From contig CM057062.1 in NCBI GenBank assembly GCA_029945375.1, positions 310,001 to 374,000 of the forward strand: a stretch of DNA of 64,000 nt, written 5' to 3'. Both the position numbers and the translations under genes were made by a program. Numbering within the stretch: the stretch's first letter is position 1; each line of letters opens with the position of its first letter. The notes below the pieces were generated by a model. The model was not told where the DNA came from, ran no database searches, and saw nothing but the letters and a program-made list of their open reading frames with translations. This document shows positions 9,879 through 23,326 of this stretch, in pieces. Source of the stretch: Agaricus subrufescens. Its lineage: Eukaryota > Basidiomycota > Agaricomycetes > Agaricales > Agaricaceae.

Positions 9879-12800
9879 ATGAGTTCACTTTCTTTTCTGG
9901 TGACTGAACTTCAGGTATTCTGGCCTTTGTGAGCCTTTTATTGTATTTGACATCCTCGGCAGTCGTTGGCGAGCGAGACGCGGCGAAAACATCCCGAAGT
10001 TCGCGAGGTCAGCTTTCCGGGCTTATGGAAAGGAGAACGGAGTTCAACGATTGTATAGGCTGCAGAAAAGTCCATAGCCATCTTGCGGGCATCTCCAGAG
10101 CAGGCGACAAGTCTTGCTACAGGTCCGTTTCTTACGCACTTTTAATGTTTAGCACTCATATCATGTGTTAGGTGTGTCTTTTCAGGGCTCTTTTAATCCT
10201 TTCGTGACCATTACTAGATGGTCCTCAATCGGATGATCTTCTACGCCCTGTATTTATGGGATGTGCGACCAAAAATGCGAAGGTCGTCGCGATATCACTG
10301 GGTTCGCTGCAGCGTCTGATATCCCTCCGAGCCGTTCCTCAATCCGCTGTCCCGCATCTCATCACAACCATGAGCGACGCGATGTCACAAGGCGTAGACA
10401 TCCAGCTTCGTATCCTTCAAACCCTGGTCTCTCTTATTCCCAACTTTCCTCACATCCATGGTGATCTTCTGGGTGACGTGAGTCGTGTTGATCCTGTATC
10501 AATCACGCACTAACGCGGGTTATAGGCATTGTTACTTTGTTTTAAGCTCCAAGAGTCGAGGATCGCGGTCGTATCGTCCACTGCTGCAGCGACCTTGCGT
10601 CAGTTAGTGATGTTTGTCGTAGATAAGATGGTCGTAGAGGATCGCCTGGAGGATAGAGACCCTAAACTATCCATCGACGTTCAACTGCCTAATGGAACAT
10701 CCAAAGCACTCGGTCCATCCGCTCACGATACTTTCTCCCTGTTCGAGGATCTTTGTCTGCTTGCGAATGGAGAGAAACCGAGCTTCTTACGCCTTGAGTT
10801 CCTTCACAGGACATTTGCACTAGAATTGATCGAGAGTGTGCTCGCGAATTACTATGAAGTATTTCGTCAGGTGCGTTATATTCACATCGTGTCTATTCTA
10901 TTGTTCCTGACCTGCTGAAGTAGCACAATGAACTCATCCTTCTCCTTCAACACCACCTCTGCCCTCTGTTACTGAAATCTTTGTCCGATAGACCTCTATT
11001 CCCTCTCATGTTGCGTTGTACACGCGTCGTTTTCCTGCTCCTCAAGCAGTTTTCATTCGAGTTGAAAACGGAAGGTGAAGTTTTCTTGATGAACCTAATC
11101 AGGATTGTATCCGAAGAGGGCGAATCCGAATCCTCTCATCCACCTAGACCGCCGTGGATGAGAGTTCTTGCTATGGAGATATTACGAGGGTGAGTCATCT
11201 TCAATCATTCAAATGTACTTTACTTATTTTTATGCAGGTTGTGCAGTGATGCAGAGCTTATGCGAAACATATGGGCTCGCTATGATGGTCAAGAGTCAGA
11301 ATCCAAGATCTTTACTGCTCTCATGACGGCGTTAAAGCGGCTCATTACGGAGAAGCCGGCCCTTTTAGGTGTCAGTCACAGTATCTTCGGGATCGGTGTG
11401 CAGCATGATAGTACAACATCACTGAGTTTAGATGGTGTTGCCGGGCGTGTGGCTACCGCTGCCAGTGCTACGGTATCCGGGGTTGTCGGGATGATTGGTT
11501 CGAGTGCCGGTTTGAGTCTCCAGGGTTCATCCATGAAACTACAATGGCAAGTGTCTACCTCCTCAATTCCTATCCACCTATTCATAGATCCATCCTATAG
11601 CATTGATCAACTTGATAAAGCGGACGCCCCTCCGATCCCGGAAGCCTACATCTATCTTTTGGCGTTGCAGTGTTTGACTTCCTTATGTGAAGGACTCGCT
11701 ACCTTCACCGGTCCCCTGTATACATCTCTCGTAATTCAACGGCCTCGTGCCCCTGGTGATGCCGCCATTCGCGCCCCTCCAGCCCTCGACATCTCGACAC
11801 TCTCTCCCAACGAACCTTCTACTCAACAACTCATCATTGTTCGTGACGTCATCGAGAGCGGGTGGCCCGCTCTTCTCGCGGCACTCTCCTTTGTCGTTAC
11901 AACGAATCTTTCTGATGAACTTTTCGTCGAAGTCTTAGCAAGCTATCAAGCTTTGACGAATGTTTCGGGTATGCTTGGACTCGTGACACCGCGCGATGCT
12001 TTCTTCAATAGTCTAGCGAAATTCGCTGTCCCCACACTCGTCGTCTCGAGTTTGGATTCTTATATCGAACCTCAGACGCCGCGCTCCGCCACGACTCAAT
12101 TGACGGATAGCGTTGGATGGACTTCACCCCTTCAACCTCCGGGACTTTCCGAGCGCAATCTAGCCTGCCTCAAAGTCTTCGTATCGAGTGCATTGTTCCT
12201 GGCTGGTACCCTTGGTCAGAGTTGGTTCAGTGTATTGGAGGTGCTGCAAAATGCCGATTACGTCCTGACGCATAAAGGGGCAAATCAAAGTGTTCAGATA
12301 AGGAAAAGTTCAGGGCCTTTGCCAGCTAACCGTTCTTCTTCGAACGTTGGGGGTATGACGCCGCCGGCTCGTCACCCCCTTCTATCAGACCTCGACCCTG
12401 ACACTATGCAGAATGGTATTCAGCGATTATTCGATGCGTCGAAGAACCTGGAAGACTTCGCTTTTAGGGATTTCGTGAATGCGCTGTGTAGGTTGAGTGG
12501 GGAGATGATTGGAATGCAGACTGCGAGTTTGTCTGTGGTTGAGTCGGAGGAGAGCTTGGAAGAGTCTGGCTTGACTACTCCGACGCCGAAGACTGAAGTG
12601 TCGAATAGACGAAGGGTTAGTGGGATACATATTCCGAGGACATTGGTGCGTGCTTGCATCTATCATTTTAGCAAAACGTTAACGATTTCATTGGTTCTAT
12701 CATTGTAGCGCACTGGAGACTTTGGTATTTCCAAACTCGCAGGGGTGGCCATGCTCAACATCCACCGATTAATCTATCGATCTCCGGATATTGCATGGGA

Positions 12801-15800
12801 TACTACTACGATGCATCTTCTTTCCGTGATACGCCTTCCTCTTGCCCCACAACCAATCCGAATACAAGCAGCTCATGCTTTGGACGAAATCCTCCTTGCC
12901 GTCCCACGTCACCTTGCCTCGACTACTGGGGAACTCCAAATTCAAGTTCAGAATCGCGTGTTGGGTGTTCTTTCACAACAGGTCGTGCCTGACCTATCGG
13001 TAGCTGCATCAAATTCAACAGCTAGCGTGGAACTACGCCGGATGGGTCTTGAAACGTTGCATCAGATCCTTCAGGCCTCAGTTTATTCGTTGGTTACTGG
13101 TTGGGAGACGATATTTTATATGTTGGAGAGCGTTTGCCGACCTTCTCCTCCTGCGCGTACTCAGTCTATGGACTCTATGCCGTCAGCTTCACCATCATCA
13201 CCGACCTTCAGGCTTAAATCATTTGGAGCGAGTTTGCCTAACGAGAAGAGTTATACCACTTTGGTTAAAATCGCCTTCCAATCGCTTACATTAGTCTGTG
13301 ATTCGGTTTCTACCCTTAGTCCCGATCATCTCCGACTCTGTATCAATACCCTTGGACAATTTGGTCGTCAAGCTGATACTAACATAGCGCTTACGGCTGC
13401 TACGAGTTTGTTGTGGAGTGTATCGGACGCTATTCAAGCGAAAAGGAAGGATGCGGAGTTGGAGCCACAGTATAGTGAACTGTGGATGTTCCTTCTCTTT
13501 GAGTTGCTGAATTTGGGTTCGGACGCGAGGCCGGAGGTGCGAGATGGGGCTATACAAACGTTGTATAGGACCATACAGCTGTATGGCTCGACATTGAGTT
13601 TGGAGACTTGGGATGAATGTATTTGGAAAGTGTCGTTCCCGCTTTTGGATTCACTTACGCTGGAGATTAGGAGATATGGGAGTGGGTTTGGGGAGGTTGA
13701 GGGAGGTGAGGAGCTGGCGGTGGTGGTGAAGGCTTGGGATGATTCGAAAGTATTGGCGATGAACTCGATTGGACTTATTTTCCAGGTGTTTCTGGCGTCA
13801 GCGATTATCAAGCTGGGGTCTTTTGTCAAGGCTTGGGATGTCTTTGTAGGACATGTGCAGGATTCTGTACTTTGTGACAACAGACCTGTGAGCGCTCCTG
13901 CTTTGAAATCTTTGGAGAAGGCTATCAAGGCTGTATCGACGGTTGAGGGGGAAGCGCAGAAGGCGAAGACTCCGGAGATTTTGCAGAGGGTATGGAAGCT
14001 TATTGATGTGTTGGGTGATGCTGTCGTAAAGAGGAAATCTAGTGGTGGCCTGAGTGCCTCACCAACTCTGGGGCCCGACTCGTCCAAAGTGTTTACCCAA
14101 GCCAGTCTGGTAGCGTTTGTCGAGATGATTCAGAGTGCGAGGGGGACGGGTCGGGGTTTGAGTGGGTCAGATTGGGAGATGGATAAGTTAGTGAGACTTG
14201 TAGCAATATTGAAAGGTATGTTATTCTTAATACTCTCATTGTCGGGTTTTACTTAGGCTCTGGTTAGGAGTGTTGACATACCCTAGTTCTCCGGATTATA
14301 GGCCTGACGTCGATGTTCTTTCTCCTGTGCAGGTTAGTCAGTCTCTTCCTGTATGAATCCAAGTACTAATCGTTGTTAGTCCCTCGTGTTAGATACCCTG
14401 ATGAGCATTGATCTCTCTGTTTCTGGATCCCCTTCTCTCGTTATGCGTGACCTTTCCGAATACGCGACCCTACCATTTATGGCTGCTTTCGATGTCCAAC
14501 CTCATTCCGACGCGCAAGCGATGCAAAAACGGGTTACGTATATTGCTATTGCAAAGAAGACAATGCCAATGCTGGTGGACCTTTTCCTACAGTTCAAAGG
14601 CTCGCGTGAGGTCTATATTGATGGGACGGTGGAAGCTATTCTTGGGGTCAGTAAATTTGGATGTCTTTCAAAAATTGGGCAAAAGCTGATTGATCCTGAT
14701 AAAGGCTTACTCGATACCTATGAAGCTCAAATATGATTGTCCTGCTCCGTCGAAGTTAGGAAGTGATCTGCCGTTGTGGAAGACGGCGACGCAGTGTTTT
14801 TTGAAGGTCGTGGCACCAATCGCGTCTAGCCTTACGGAAATGGGTCAAGGTGCGTTTGTATTACGTAAATCGCTGTCTCATGCTAAATCAATGAAAACGA
14901 ATCGAAGATATTCCCGATGATCGCGTCGAAGGAGTCTGGCGGCAGATTCTGGTTGGTTTCCGAGGCGCTATATTAGCTGACTGGTATGTTGATCACGTCC
15001 TTGATGAACATGACACTGATTTATAAACTATATCAAGTTCTGTGGCGCTTTCATATCCGCTGGATGTGCAAACCCAAGAAGAAGACTTTGATATGGCGTT
15101 ACTTAAGGAGCTAGAAGAAAACGTTGTCCTTCATTTGGGTCATCCCCGCGTCCCTGATGCGCTTGTCTCGCAACTGGCTCGTATATTGTATCGGGGGAGC
15201 GAAATTTATCCGCCCGAAGACGTGTCATCTCCTACACCTACGTTAGGATCAAAGAAGTCCTCCATATCAGATCCCGGGACGACGGAGCTGGCGCAACTGG
15301 TTCCAAGGGAACGATTTTCATATTGGTGTTTCGATCTGTTATTTAATATATGTTGTAGTTCACCGGAAGGTAAGTTTACGTTTAAAGTCAGTACAGGAGG
15401 ATTCTGACTACCTATTGAAGACCAGGATACCTCCCGGAAGCGATTGGCTGCTTTAAGTTTACCCTCACTGCTCGACCGCTGTCGTTCTACGTTAGTGGCG
15501 TACGTTGCAGATAGTTCCTTGCGCGGTAATCTACCTTTCCCAAGGTATGTTTTTCTTTCTCCTGAATGAAAAAACACGTAGCTAATGGTTCACGCATAGG
15601 GCCCGGGACGACGAGCTGCTTTATATCCTGCAGAAATTGTTAAATAAGCGTGTGTGGCCAGGGTCTGTATGGGCTGCTTTGTCAGATGACCCGACGAAGT
15701 ATGCTATTGAGCAACCTGGTAGGCAACTTGATTATGATACAGTAATCCTCTTGACAAATTTGACTAGCTCTCGACACATCTACTCTTACGACTCCTTCAG

Positions 15801-16078
15801 AAATTATGGCTGACACAGTCAAGCGTTCAGACGCTGCAATGTTGTTCTATTTTTATGCAGAAATTTCTGAGATAGCGTCAATCCCTCGCCGTACACCCTC
15901 GACTTGGACGCTGGTAAATGGGGACCACGGACAGAAATCGACCCAATCCCACCGGGACAGTAAATCGTTAATGAAACATCCTCAGGACATAGAGGAGGAT
16001 GTACTAAACTTGGACGCTAGAACCCTTGCTAGAGAGTGCTTGAAGATTCTAGGCCATGAAATGGGGGTGGCGCGGTGA
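9879..16078 (+). CDS. MON2: MON2-like Golgi/endosome trafficking scaffold
   Basis: Large HEAT-repeat protein related to BIG/GBF Arf-GEFs but without a Sec7 domain; in yeast and animals Mon2 acts with Dopey and the flippase Neo1/ATP9A at trans-Golgi and endosomes. Sixteen exons (9879-9914, 9963-10007, 10059-10122, 10218-10477, 10526-10870, 10924-11189, 11238-12645, 12709-14215, 14268-14332, 14380-14646, 14705-14849, 14908-14983, 15038-15369, 15421-15544, 15600-15718, 15768-16078) join in phase to 1789 residues. The start MSSLSFLVTELQ is followed by SLASETRRKHPEVRE and by ISLGSLQRLISLRAVPQSA, the signature of the N-terminal DCB domain. The HUS-like segment lies near residues 300-340, and KLKYDCPAPSKLG with VEGVWRQILVGFRGAILADC is typical of the C-terminal half. 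The 36-bp first exon would be easy to miss. The gene looks intact and conserved. Confidence 0.93.
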
Positions 16079-16361
16079 ATGCTTCGATTCAATTGTCTCC
16101 TCTGCTTGTCATTAGTGTGTGTCTATATGTCATCTCAGTATTGTATTAATACCATTCCTTTGTGGATTCCTTCACCAATATCATCCATCGTCAGAAATTA
16201 AATTTCCTGCTCAACTAGATTAGGAGTGCTTCAGGAGCTTGTTCCCGTCGATAGGGTTGGTACGATGTTGGAATATAACCCCAGCAGGAGGAAACAAGTC
16301 TTGTCGGCCCCGCTTCTACTTGTTGCCGTCACTCACAAGTTGTTACCAGCCGCTTGGAAGC

Positions 16362-17192
16362 ATGCCCACTCATGAATTATGTCATTTTGATTCCAAGTCA
16401 ACTCCACCCGCTTTCGTGTTCCCGAACCACCAACGAATTTCAAGTTACCGCCCTCTCGCTCGCATTTGCACTGCTTTCATTCAACAATTATTCCAACAAA
16501 CACCCAACTCTACTCCATTCTTTTCTTCAGAAATGTATTCCCCGCTACCTTTCCTCATCGCTCACGTTATATCCGAATCACCTCTCGATCCTTCCTCAAT
16601 CTTCGCTACTCTTAGCCTCCTATATCGGTATAGGTCGCGGTGTCCACATCGTCATATCAAACTTCGAGATCCTTCACGACTATTTACAACTGCTTATATC
16701 CTAACCGCCAAACTCCTGTCAGACAGGAGCTATTCCATGCGGACTTGGGCGTCCCTCGCACAGAATAATTATGACATTCACGAATTGATGAATATGGAGA
16801 GGGAATTTTGCTTGGCTTTGGATTGGCAGTTGGGTATCGATGTGGAGGCTCTGGGCCCATTGAAAATCATATTCGATGTATTCCTTTCGCCCGATATCGA
16901 AATCCAATTCCGAACTTCAATCACTTCTATGGTTTCAGACTCTTCCTCTACAGAAGAATCATCACAATCCTTATACGAACCCCGTGACGATGAATGGGTT
17001 TGGATGCGAGAGGATATCGAGCGGTATGGAGGGGACGTAACAGATCTAGGTGGGGAGTCTAGCGAAATTGAACATCAATTCGAGTATATCCAGGCTCTAT
17101 CATCAGTTGCACATCCTTCGACGGTATATAGTAGACCTGCAAAACCTGCGAAATTTGCGATAGCGAAGCGGCTGTCCAATATCTTCTCGTAA
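16362..17192 (+). CDS. PCL/PHO80-type cyclin
   Basis: Single-exon frame of 276 residues from ATG 16362; the frame is open farther upstream but without another ATG. Residues about 20-165 form a cyclin box: RICTAFIQQLFQQT, then FLIAHVISESPLDPSSIFATL, then RLFTTAYILTAKLLSDRSYS and the conserved MNMEREFCLALDWQLGI. That last motif is the hallmark of fungal cyclins that partner Pho85- or Cdk5-like kinases. The C-terminus from about residue 190 is acidic and Ser/Glu-rich, probably disordered. It starts 284 bp after the MON2 stop on the same strand. Which kinase it serves, and whether it acts in polarity, cell cycle or phosphate signalling, cannot be told from sequence. Confidence 0.8.
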   Translation: MPTHELCHFDSKSTPPAFVFPNHQRISSYRPLARICTAFIQQLFQQTPNSTPFFSSEMYSPLPFLIAHVISESPLDPSSIFATLSLLYRYRSRCPHRHIKLRDPSRLFTTAYILTAKLLSDRSYSMRTWASLAQNNYDIHELMNMEREFCLALDWQLGIDVEALGPLKIIFDVFLSPDIEIQFRTSITSMVSDSSSTEESSQSLYEPRDDEWVWMREDIERYGGDVTDLGGESSEIEHQFEYIQALSSVAHPSTVYSRPAKPAKFAIAKRLSNIFS

Positions 17193-18429
17193 CTCTTCTT
17201 GATGTTGTACTAGCGCGCAAACCAGATGATTCTTTGCGAAAGCGCACGTAACGGCGATGACCACCCCTAAGGAGTATACTATGATCATGAGTTGACATGT
17301 TTCACGCGCGTCGCTCAATTCCAACTATACTTCTGGTTTTCTAGATCAATTCTTTGTTAGTGCACTAAATTTCCGTTAGGTCTCGGTGATAATATCAATG
17401 TAGTCGAAACCGTGGCTAGTGTTTCGGCATAATGGTTTATAGCACCAGTCTCGGTTATAGCCCCTTCCCCTTTAGGCTGGCGGTGAGCGAGAGGCTCAAC
17501 AGGAGCCTGCCGACAAGAATGTTCACACCAGGCTCGGGCGCAGATGGGAAACATCACTTTCGCTCCTACAGAACCCCCGCCCCTCTGGCTTCTTCAAGAC
17601 GGGGATCAGCCTTCTATGCCCAAGCCATGGCATAAAGCTCCACCTAGGACATAATTGTGCAAAATTTTCGCCTTCAGGGGAGGCGAACACTTCAAGGTCA
17701 TCGCCTGTATGGTTTGTTACTCGGATGTCTCATTGCTATTCCTCGACTCCGACCTTGAAGAATTTCTAGTTTGGTGTTCACTCACTTGGTGTCAAAGATA
17801 CGAGAGAGGAATCGTCGGAGAGATTGAAAACAGAGGCGCCACTGAGGAGATGGACGAAGCAATGGAAAGTGGCGATGCGGCATCACTTCTGTGTCCGGCA
17901 TCCCCTCTGATTCTCATCATCGTTGATCCTTTCTCAGCTCTCCGCGTGTCAGCTGTCGTGAAGGTGACATATCACTGGGATTGGATGCTTCGAAATGGGT
18001 TTCTATGCGCACGGGGGAGATCGGTGCCAGGTGGCGATATTAGAAGAACAATGGGTGGATGGCCTTGTATTAAGTATTCTTCTTCTCTGCCGGATAGTGA
18101 CCGTTGCCATTAGAATCATTTCATCCTCGAGGCTATGTCTATCAAGAGCTCGGACTCAATCGCCAACAGTGGTCGCTTTGAGGTAGCTTGTACCTCTATT
18201 TCCCCTCGATCGAAAATTTCCATTCGTGCTTATGACTGGTTCAAGATTTATCGATGAGTGATCCATTAATTCCTTTGGAGAATGAAACGATTGTAAGGGA
18301 AAAATTAGATGAGTTTGGTTGCCGCCCCGAAATGAAAAAGAATGAGCTCGTCAGATGTCTAAACTCCGTTTCCTGTCCAGTCTCGCTTTGACGAGTCTAG
18401 CTGACTCTCGACAGTATCAAATTGTGTCG
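17193..18429. other. Gap between two converging genes
   Basis: Presumably the 3' regions of the cyclin (plus strand) and of the DUF6534 gene (minus strand). The plus strand has a 152-codon open frame (17655-18113) with no recognisable motif, no convincing start context and a composition rich in Cys and Trp. I see it as chance. Confidence 0.4.
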
Positions 18430-20052
18430 TCACATGACCTTGGACCTTGATTTGAATGCCATTACTTCGGTTATTCGAGCTCTAAAACCCATGTTGAGTT
18501 GGTTCGATTGTATCACCGCATAAAACTCAGTAAACTCAACGGAATTCAATTCGATGGTGTCTGATAGTTGCTCCTTCAAGTGTTCCCGTAAATTAAGTGT
18601 GTGCATCAAGGTCTGTCAATCATTCACGAGTTCAGAAAAAAGACCATGAAATAGTAAAAGACGAGCTCACGTTCGTGTATATACGGCCGAGGGGAATGGC
18701 AAACATTCCGTAAAAATTGGTCTCTGGGCTTACAACTAATATATATCAGTTTCCCAGCTTTCGACAGATACATCTTTGAAGTAGGGCTTACCGAAGCTTA
18801 TCAGGTCTCCAGCAGCAAAAAGCGTGGCGAAAACGCCCGTTTGGACTGCACCCCGGATAAGCTTATAAATCACGCTGTCCGTAGTCTTGAATCCGGTTCT
18901 TGACGTCCAGAGCACGTAGGCCATGACAGCTAGACGTTCAATCAATCTCCGTACTGCAGGCCCCAGACGATTAGGATAACGTACTTGCGATACCAGTGTC
19001 AAGCACCATCTGGAGGATAAGCCAAAACTCCACCAAGGTATTCAATTGGCTGAGCTTTGACAGACTGTTACAACGTTAATTGACGCATTCCCTTAATAGA
19101 GCATATTCAGGGCTTACTCCTTGATTAACCATGCTCTACAATGCAGAGTCAACAGGCCCGATCATAGCGGATTACGGAGTGCGTCCATACCTAGTCCCAG
19201 AAGCCACTCCAGTGGCAAACGACGCTGCCGCGAGAACCAAGAAAACGTAAAATAGCCAGCGTATCCCATTTAGACGGTAGATGCTAACCAGATATGTGAT
19301 GTCAATAGTTGTCGGGGTCAATATACGCTCATGAGCTTACCGATAGCTTAAAAATGCGTGCGTTATGATGGCGGCCATGGCGGTTCCGATTGGTGTGAAC
19401 GTATAAGGCCATAATGCCACTGGGAGAAGAGTATGTCAGATTTTTCTTATACCTGACCCAGAGTTCGACTTACCTCCGACAATAGCAGTGTTCGTAAAGT
19501 TTGCCACACTGGGGTGTTGGTAATGGCCGTAAGCCATATGGAAGAGTCATACGCCAGACTTGGGGTAACGTACAAGTATTCCCAGGCCATGTACACGATA
19601 CTGGTATCGTCGGTTGAGAGGGAGCGGTAGGTGAGAAGGATGGTTGGACGTACGCGGCGCTATGAAAAACGTCGATGGCAAGGAGGAATGCTACGGATAC
19701 TCTGGCGAGGGCATCAATATCAACATTCGACCAGCGTTGAAACAGGGCTCTAACCGAATCCACCACGGATCTTTGTAGCCTGCAGGATAGCTATAATCAA
19801 TTATCCTGTAGGTTGAGGTAGAAAGGGATGGCGACAGACCGGTAGCGTAGTATCTGATGAACTGAAAACTAACAATACCAAAGAGGTATGTATTGACTGT
19901 GTCAACCTCAACAACGGAATCCAACTGGACGACTTTGACCGAAACGTACAGAACATGCCCACTAAGAGGACTCCTGATAAAACAATGAGATCGCCACCCA
20001 TATTGAATGATTATGAAGAACGCTCACCGAGGCTTAGGTCGTACTGTCCCAT
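18430..20052 (-). CDS. DUF6534-type seven-helix membrane protein
   Basis: Member of a large agaricomycete family of predicted seven-transmembrane proteins of unknown function. Thirteen exons (20052-20028, 19973-19950, 19896-19840, 19779-19755, 19701-19654, 19600-19574, 19508-19474, 19419-19341, 19283-19191, 19064-18985, 18953-18792, 18735-18671, 18612-18430) join in phase to 300 residues. Family hallmarks appear in order: FFNTYLFGIVSFQFIRYYAT, KDPWWIRVSVAFLLAIDVFH, YFVANFTN, WPYTFTPIGTAMAA, WTSRTGFKTTDSVIYKLIR, and finally TNFYGMFAIPLGRIYTN, the diagnostic C-terminal motif. Five exons are 24-35 bp long, so automatic gene finders may well truncate it. The region after LISF looks at first like a stop-terminated end, but it splices on to the diagnostic motif. 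A receptor role is often supposed for the family; nothing here proves it. Confidence 0.88.
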
Positions 20053-23000
20053 GTTCAGTGCCCGTGAGAAGGAATCCAAGGATACTGGGCCGAAAAAATC
20101 CTAATTGCTTTATATACCACTAGTATGTCGTAAGTAGTTGTTGTTACATCGTGTGGCACCACTGTCGAATACATTGTCACAAATGGAACGAAAGGAAGCT
20201 GGAGAATTCCGATCAACTTCTGGAAGATCAATTCAAACCGATTTCAGATCACCCAGTCACCCGTTGGTTCCTTCGATTCGGTTGTCACACAGTACAAGGC
20301 GAACATATAAAGGGTACACTCTGAGAGTACGATGATCTTCGATTTAGAGGTTGCATAGATGTTGAAAGAGGCTGAATTTTGAAGGACAAAAATCTGAGGC
20401 TGTCCAAGGGTTCCGGCCGGAGGCTGTATAAAAACGGTTTTGGTATTTTTTTGTGTTTGTATTAATAGCAGATTGCACCTCCGATTCCTCGGATAAGTAC
20501 TCGGATCGCACTGCACCACGCGATTGGCCTCCACTGAAGCTCGATGGCTGGACTGTTAACATCGTCGAAAGTCAGTCATGCATGGGCATATGAGCCTCCC
20601 CGCGATTCTAAGCTTACTCAATTTGATAGCTCAATGTTTGTGTTTTTCAGGCCCTTGTACTTATGTGCTCACCGACTTGGCATCTCTGTGTACCTACTTC
20701 TTTGAAAAGCTATCTCGCACAACTCAACCGCGCAACAGTGATCATTAATTGATCACATATCGCTGTCTCGGTGTATACCAATCCGAGAGCTTTCTCACAC
20801 GCGGAGATATACCCGGTCATGCCGCTAGAAGCGCCGATATACAGGGCTCAAAGACAGTTCAAAGGTGACTAGTTTCCTGCCACAAGATGACAGAGCCTCT
20901 CCGAAATGTGAGAACTGTCCTACCTTTCACATCGGGGAATGTACGGTAAGCTGTTATTGAAAGGTCCCTTTTGTTATTCGCTTGTCGGTTTGAGGATATG
21001 ACAGGCTTATGCGATATCATTCTTTAGAGCTTATACGGGGGCTAGAACATTAGAAGTAGACTAAGGTGAGGGTCGAAGTATAGATAAGGGTAAATGTGTG
21101 GTCTTGTTCCGGTGGGGAATAGCTTTTGAGTAACTATTGATCCTGTACCGATCTTTTGAGACATAGGCGCTAACTCTCGGATCCGCAAACCTTGAACCCA
21201 ATGTTTTGTTCTTACGTTTTTTGTGTACGCTGTGGCGAAGAAGGATTTAAAGTAAAATTTCTAACTATCAGTGATCAAAATTTTCTTTGTCTACTAAAGC
21301 ATTTCAGGACGAGTGCTTCTTGAAGGGTTGCTTGGCCGCTCAAATCGGCCATGCGAACTTTCCAATGGTTTGGGTTATCGTTGGTGTTATAGTTATACAT
21401 TCGAGTGTTCTTTTTGCTCTAATTCATTCAATACCATGCCAACATGGGGGAACATCTGCTTCAGGCCTGCGTGGGTACTGAGTGCGTCAGAAGAGGTTTC
21501 AGTGGGGCACTGCCCAACCTGATTCAACCCTTTCTCTGGTAACTTCCTATCAGATCAAGTTACCCGTTAACACCATCCCCGCCAGTCCACGATGTTTAGC
21601 TATTGCGTTACCCAGCCTTTCTCCCATTAGGACGAGACCGAGACCGAGCATACTTAGTACTATCTGAAACTCGTGATTCAAACATCAATTAATTACATAT
21701 AGGTTAACGACATGAAACATGAAAAAGGACTGGCGAGAGAAAATAATTCAATCAAGGCCATCACCCTACTTGAAATGCAGGTTCCATCGGTGGTGGGAGT
21801 TTTTTTGAAAACTGGATTCGACGAACATGAAAATCGACGCTACGTGATTGAATAGGGCGTTTTCAATATGTGGGGGAGGGGAGTGGAGGGGTGGCGGGGA
21901 GTGTGAGATGTGCTTGCCAAGTTCTGCCAAGAGGTCTGTTTGGTTGCGAGCCTGTGATGGTTATCATATTAGCGACTTCGCCCTCGTGTTTGGAAAACAG
22001 GATGTTATGAAGGTGCGTTGTTCATGATTACTAAGCTATTAAACTCTCAAAAAAAAAATAATCGGGATAATCAAGTGTTATATTTAGAAATAGTTATCAC
22101 CTTTTACTCGTATTGACCGCTAAAGCTGCGGCTTTAGGTCTGAATGCAAGCTGTTTTCATCTATAGGACCATTGACAGGCTCAATATCAGCTGGTCGTGT
22201 GACAACTATAGTCAACGTTTGTCAGTTTCCATACAAGAGCGTAAAGACATATGTCACAAAATTTTCAATTAGGGAGTCCTGTCGTCGACTGGCAGCACGG
22301 AAAAAAAGAGGACTTCAGTGAGGGCATCAGGGTGGGGGTATCGTGTGTGGGCGGGTCTGGTTTAGATGTGTTGATGTCAGTTTGTTAAGATCAAGGGGTT
22401 AGAAGTCCTCGTCCCGATTTGAGTGAGGTGATTTAGGTGATCCGCTAATGTGACCATTGAGATCGGCCTTTCCGGAGATCTGGGTTTTATCTCTAGATTT
22501 CTAGACCCTACAGAACGGTCATATATTGATTTGGAGACCTATAAATCAACAGCAGATACATGTGATTTGGGCGTGAAAGGGTTTTATGCTTGGGTGACAA
22601 CAAATGCACGTCTCACTTGGAATTGGGTAGTCCGGTGTTGGCGGATGTCACTAGGCGACGCCCCGATTGGTGAGTACCAGCATTGAGTCCAGATAGAGGC
22701 CTTGCTCATTCAGCCCGGCACTGAAGATCAGGAGCTACAGCAATTACGAGATGCCCCCTGCACGGACAAGGGCCATTTCGGAAGCTTTGCTGTTCATGGC
22801 ATTCTATTGGACTCCCAGCTAAGACTATCGCTCTCCTGCAAGACGCTGTGAGGGTCCTAGAACTCTGAGCCTCGCAACCTCGCGCTTTCAAGGACATGTT
22901 ATACGATCGCATACTCGTTTGATCTCTATTACGATTCCCAAATTCTCGCGTACAGCCGAACGTCCCTCTCGGCTACGAGCGAGGTTTCGGATACGATCAT

Positions 23001-23326
23001 GACTGGGCTATACAGCTCAATTCGAAACCGGTGCCTGAGTAGCCATGGTATGAACCTCATTTGATGACGAAGATCGCGCGATGTATATCCCTCAACGCTA
23101 CAGATATGGGGGACCTGCTGCCAGCGGCAGATATAATGTGATTTGGACGTCAGACAATCGAGTAACGATGGTACGACGTCTCTGTTTGAAGGTGTAGTGA
23201 CAAGGCAGTTGAATTGATGTCTGGGTTCTATAGCTCGTCAATCACAGTATGAATCAGACAGATGTTTATGTTTTGAGTAAAATGGGAGTGTGATCGGATC
23301 GCGCAAAGGAGTAGATGCAACCGATA
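20053..23326. other. 3.3-kb gene-poor stretch
   Basis: I find no gene. Short frames at 20.1-20.5, 21.3-21.7 and 22.4-22.9 kb lack motifs, splice partners or conserved composition. The region includes pyrimidine-rich and A-rich tracts (a run of A near 22050). It may hold long non-coding transcripts or unrecognised orphan genes, but none can be supported from the sequence. Confidence 0.4.

Noticed and set aside
13434..14087. 217-codon minus-strand frame inside MON2
   Set aside because: Antisense shadow of a long conserved coding exon.
15370..15425. MON2 intron 13 acceptor at 15425
   Set aside because: It breaks the frame; the acceptor at 15420 keeps the conserved protein.
17655..18113. 152-codon plus-strand open frame
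   Set aside because: No motif, poor start context, odd composition, and it lies between two converging genes.
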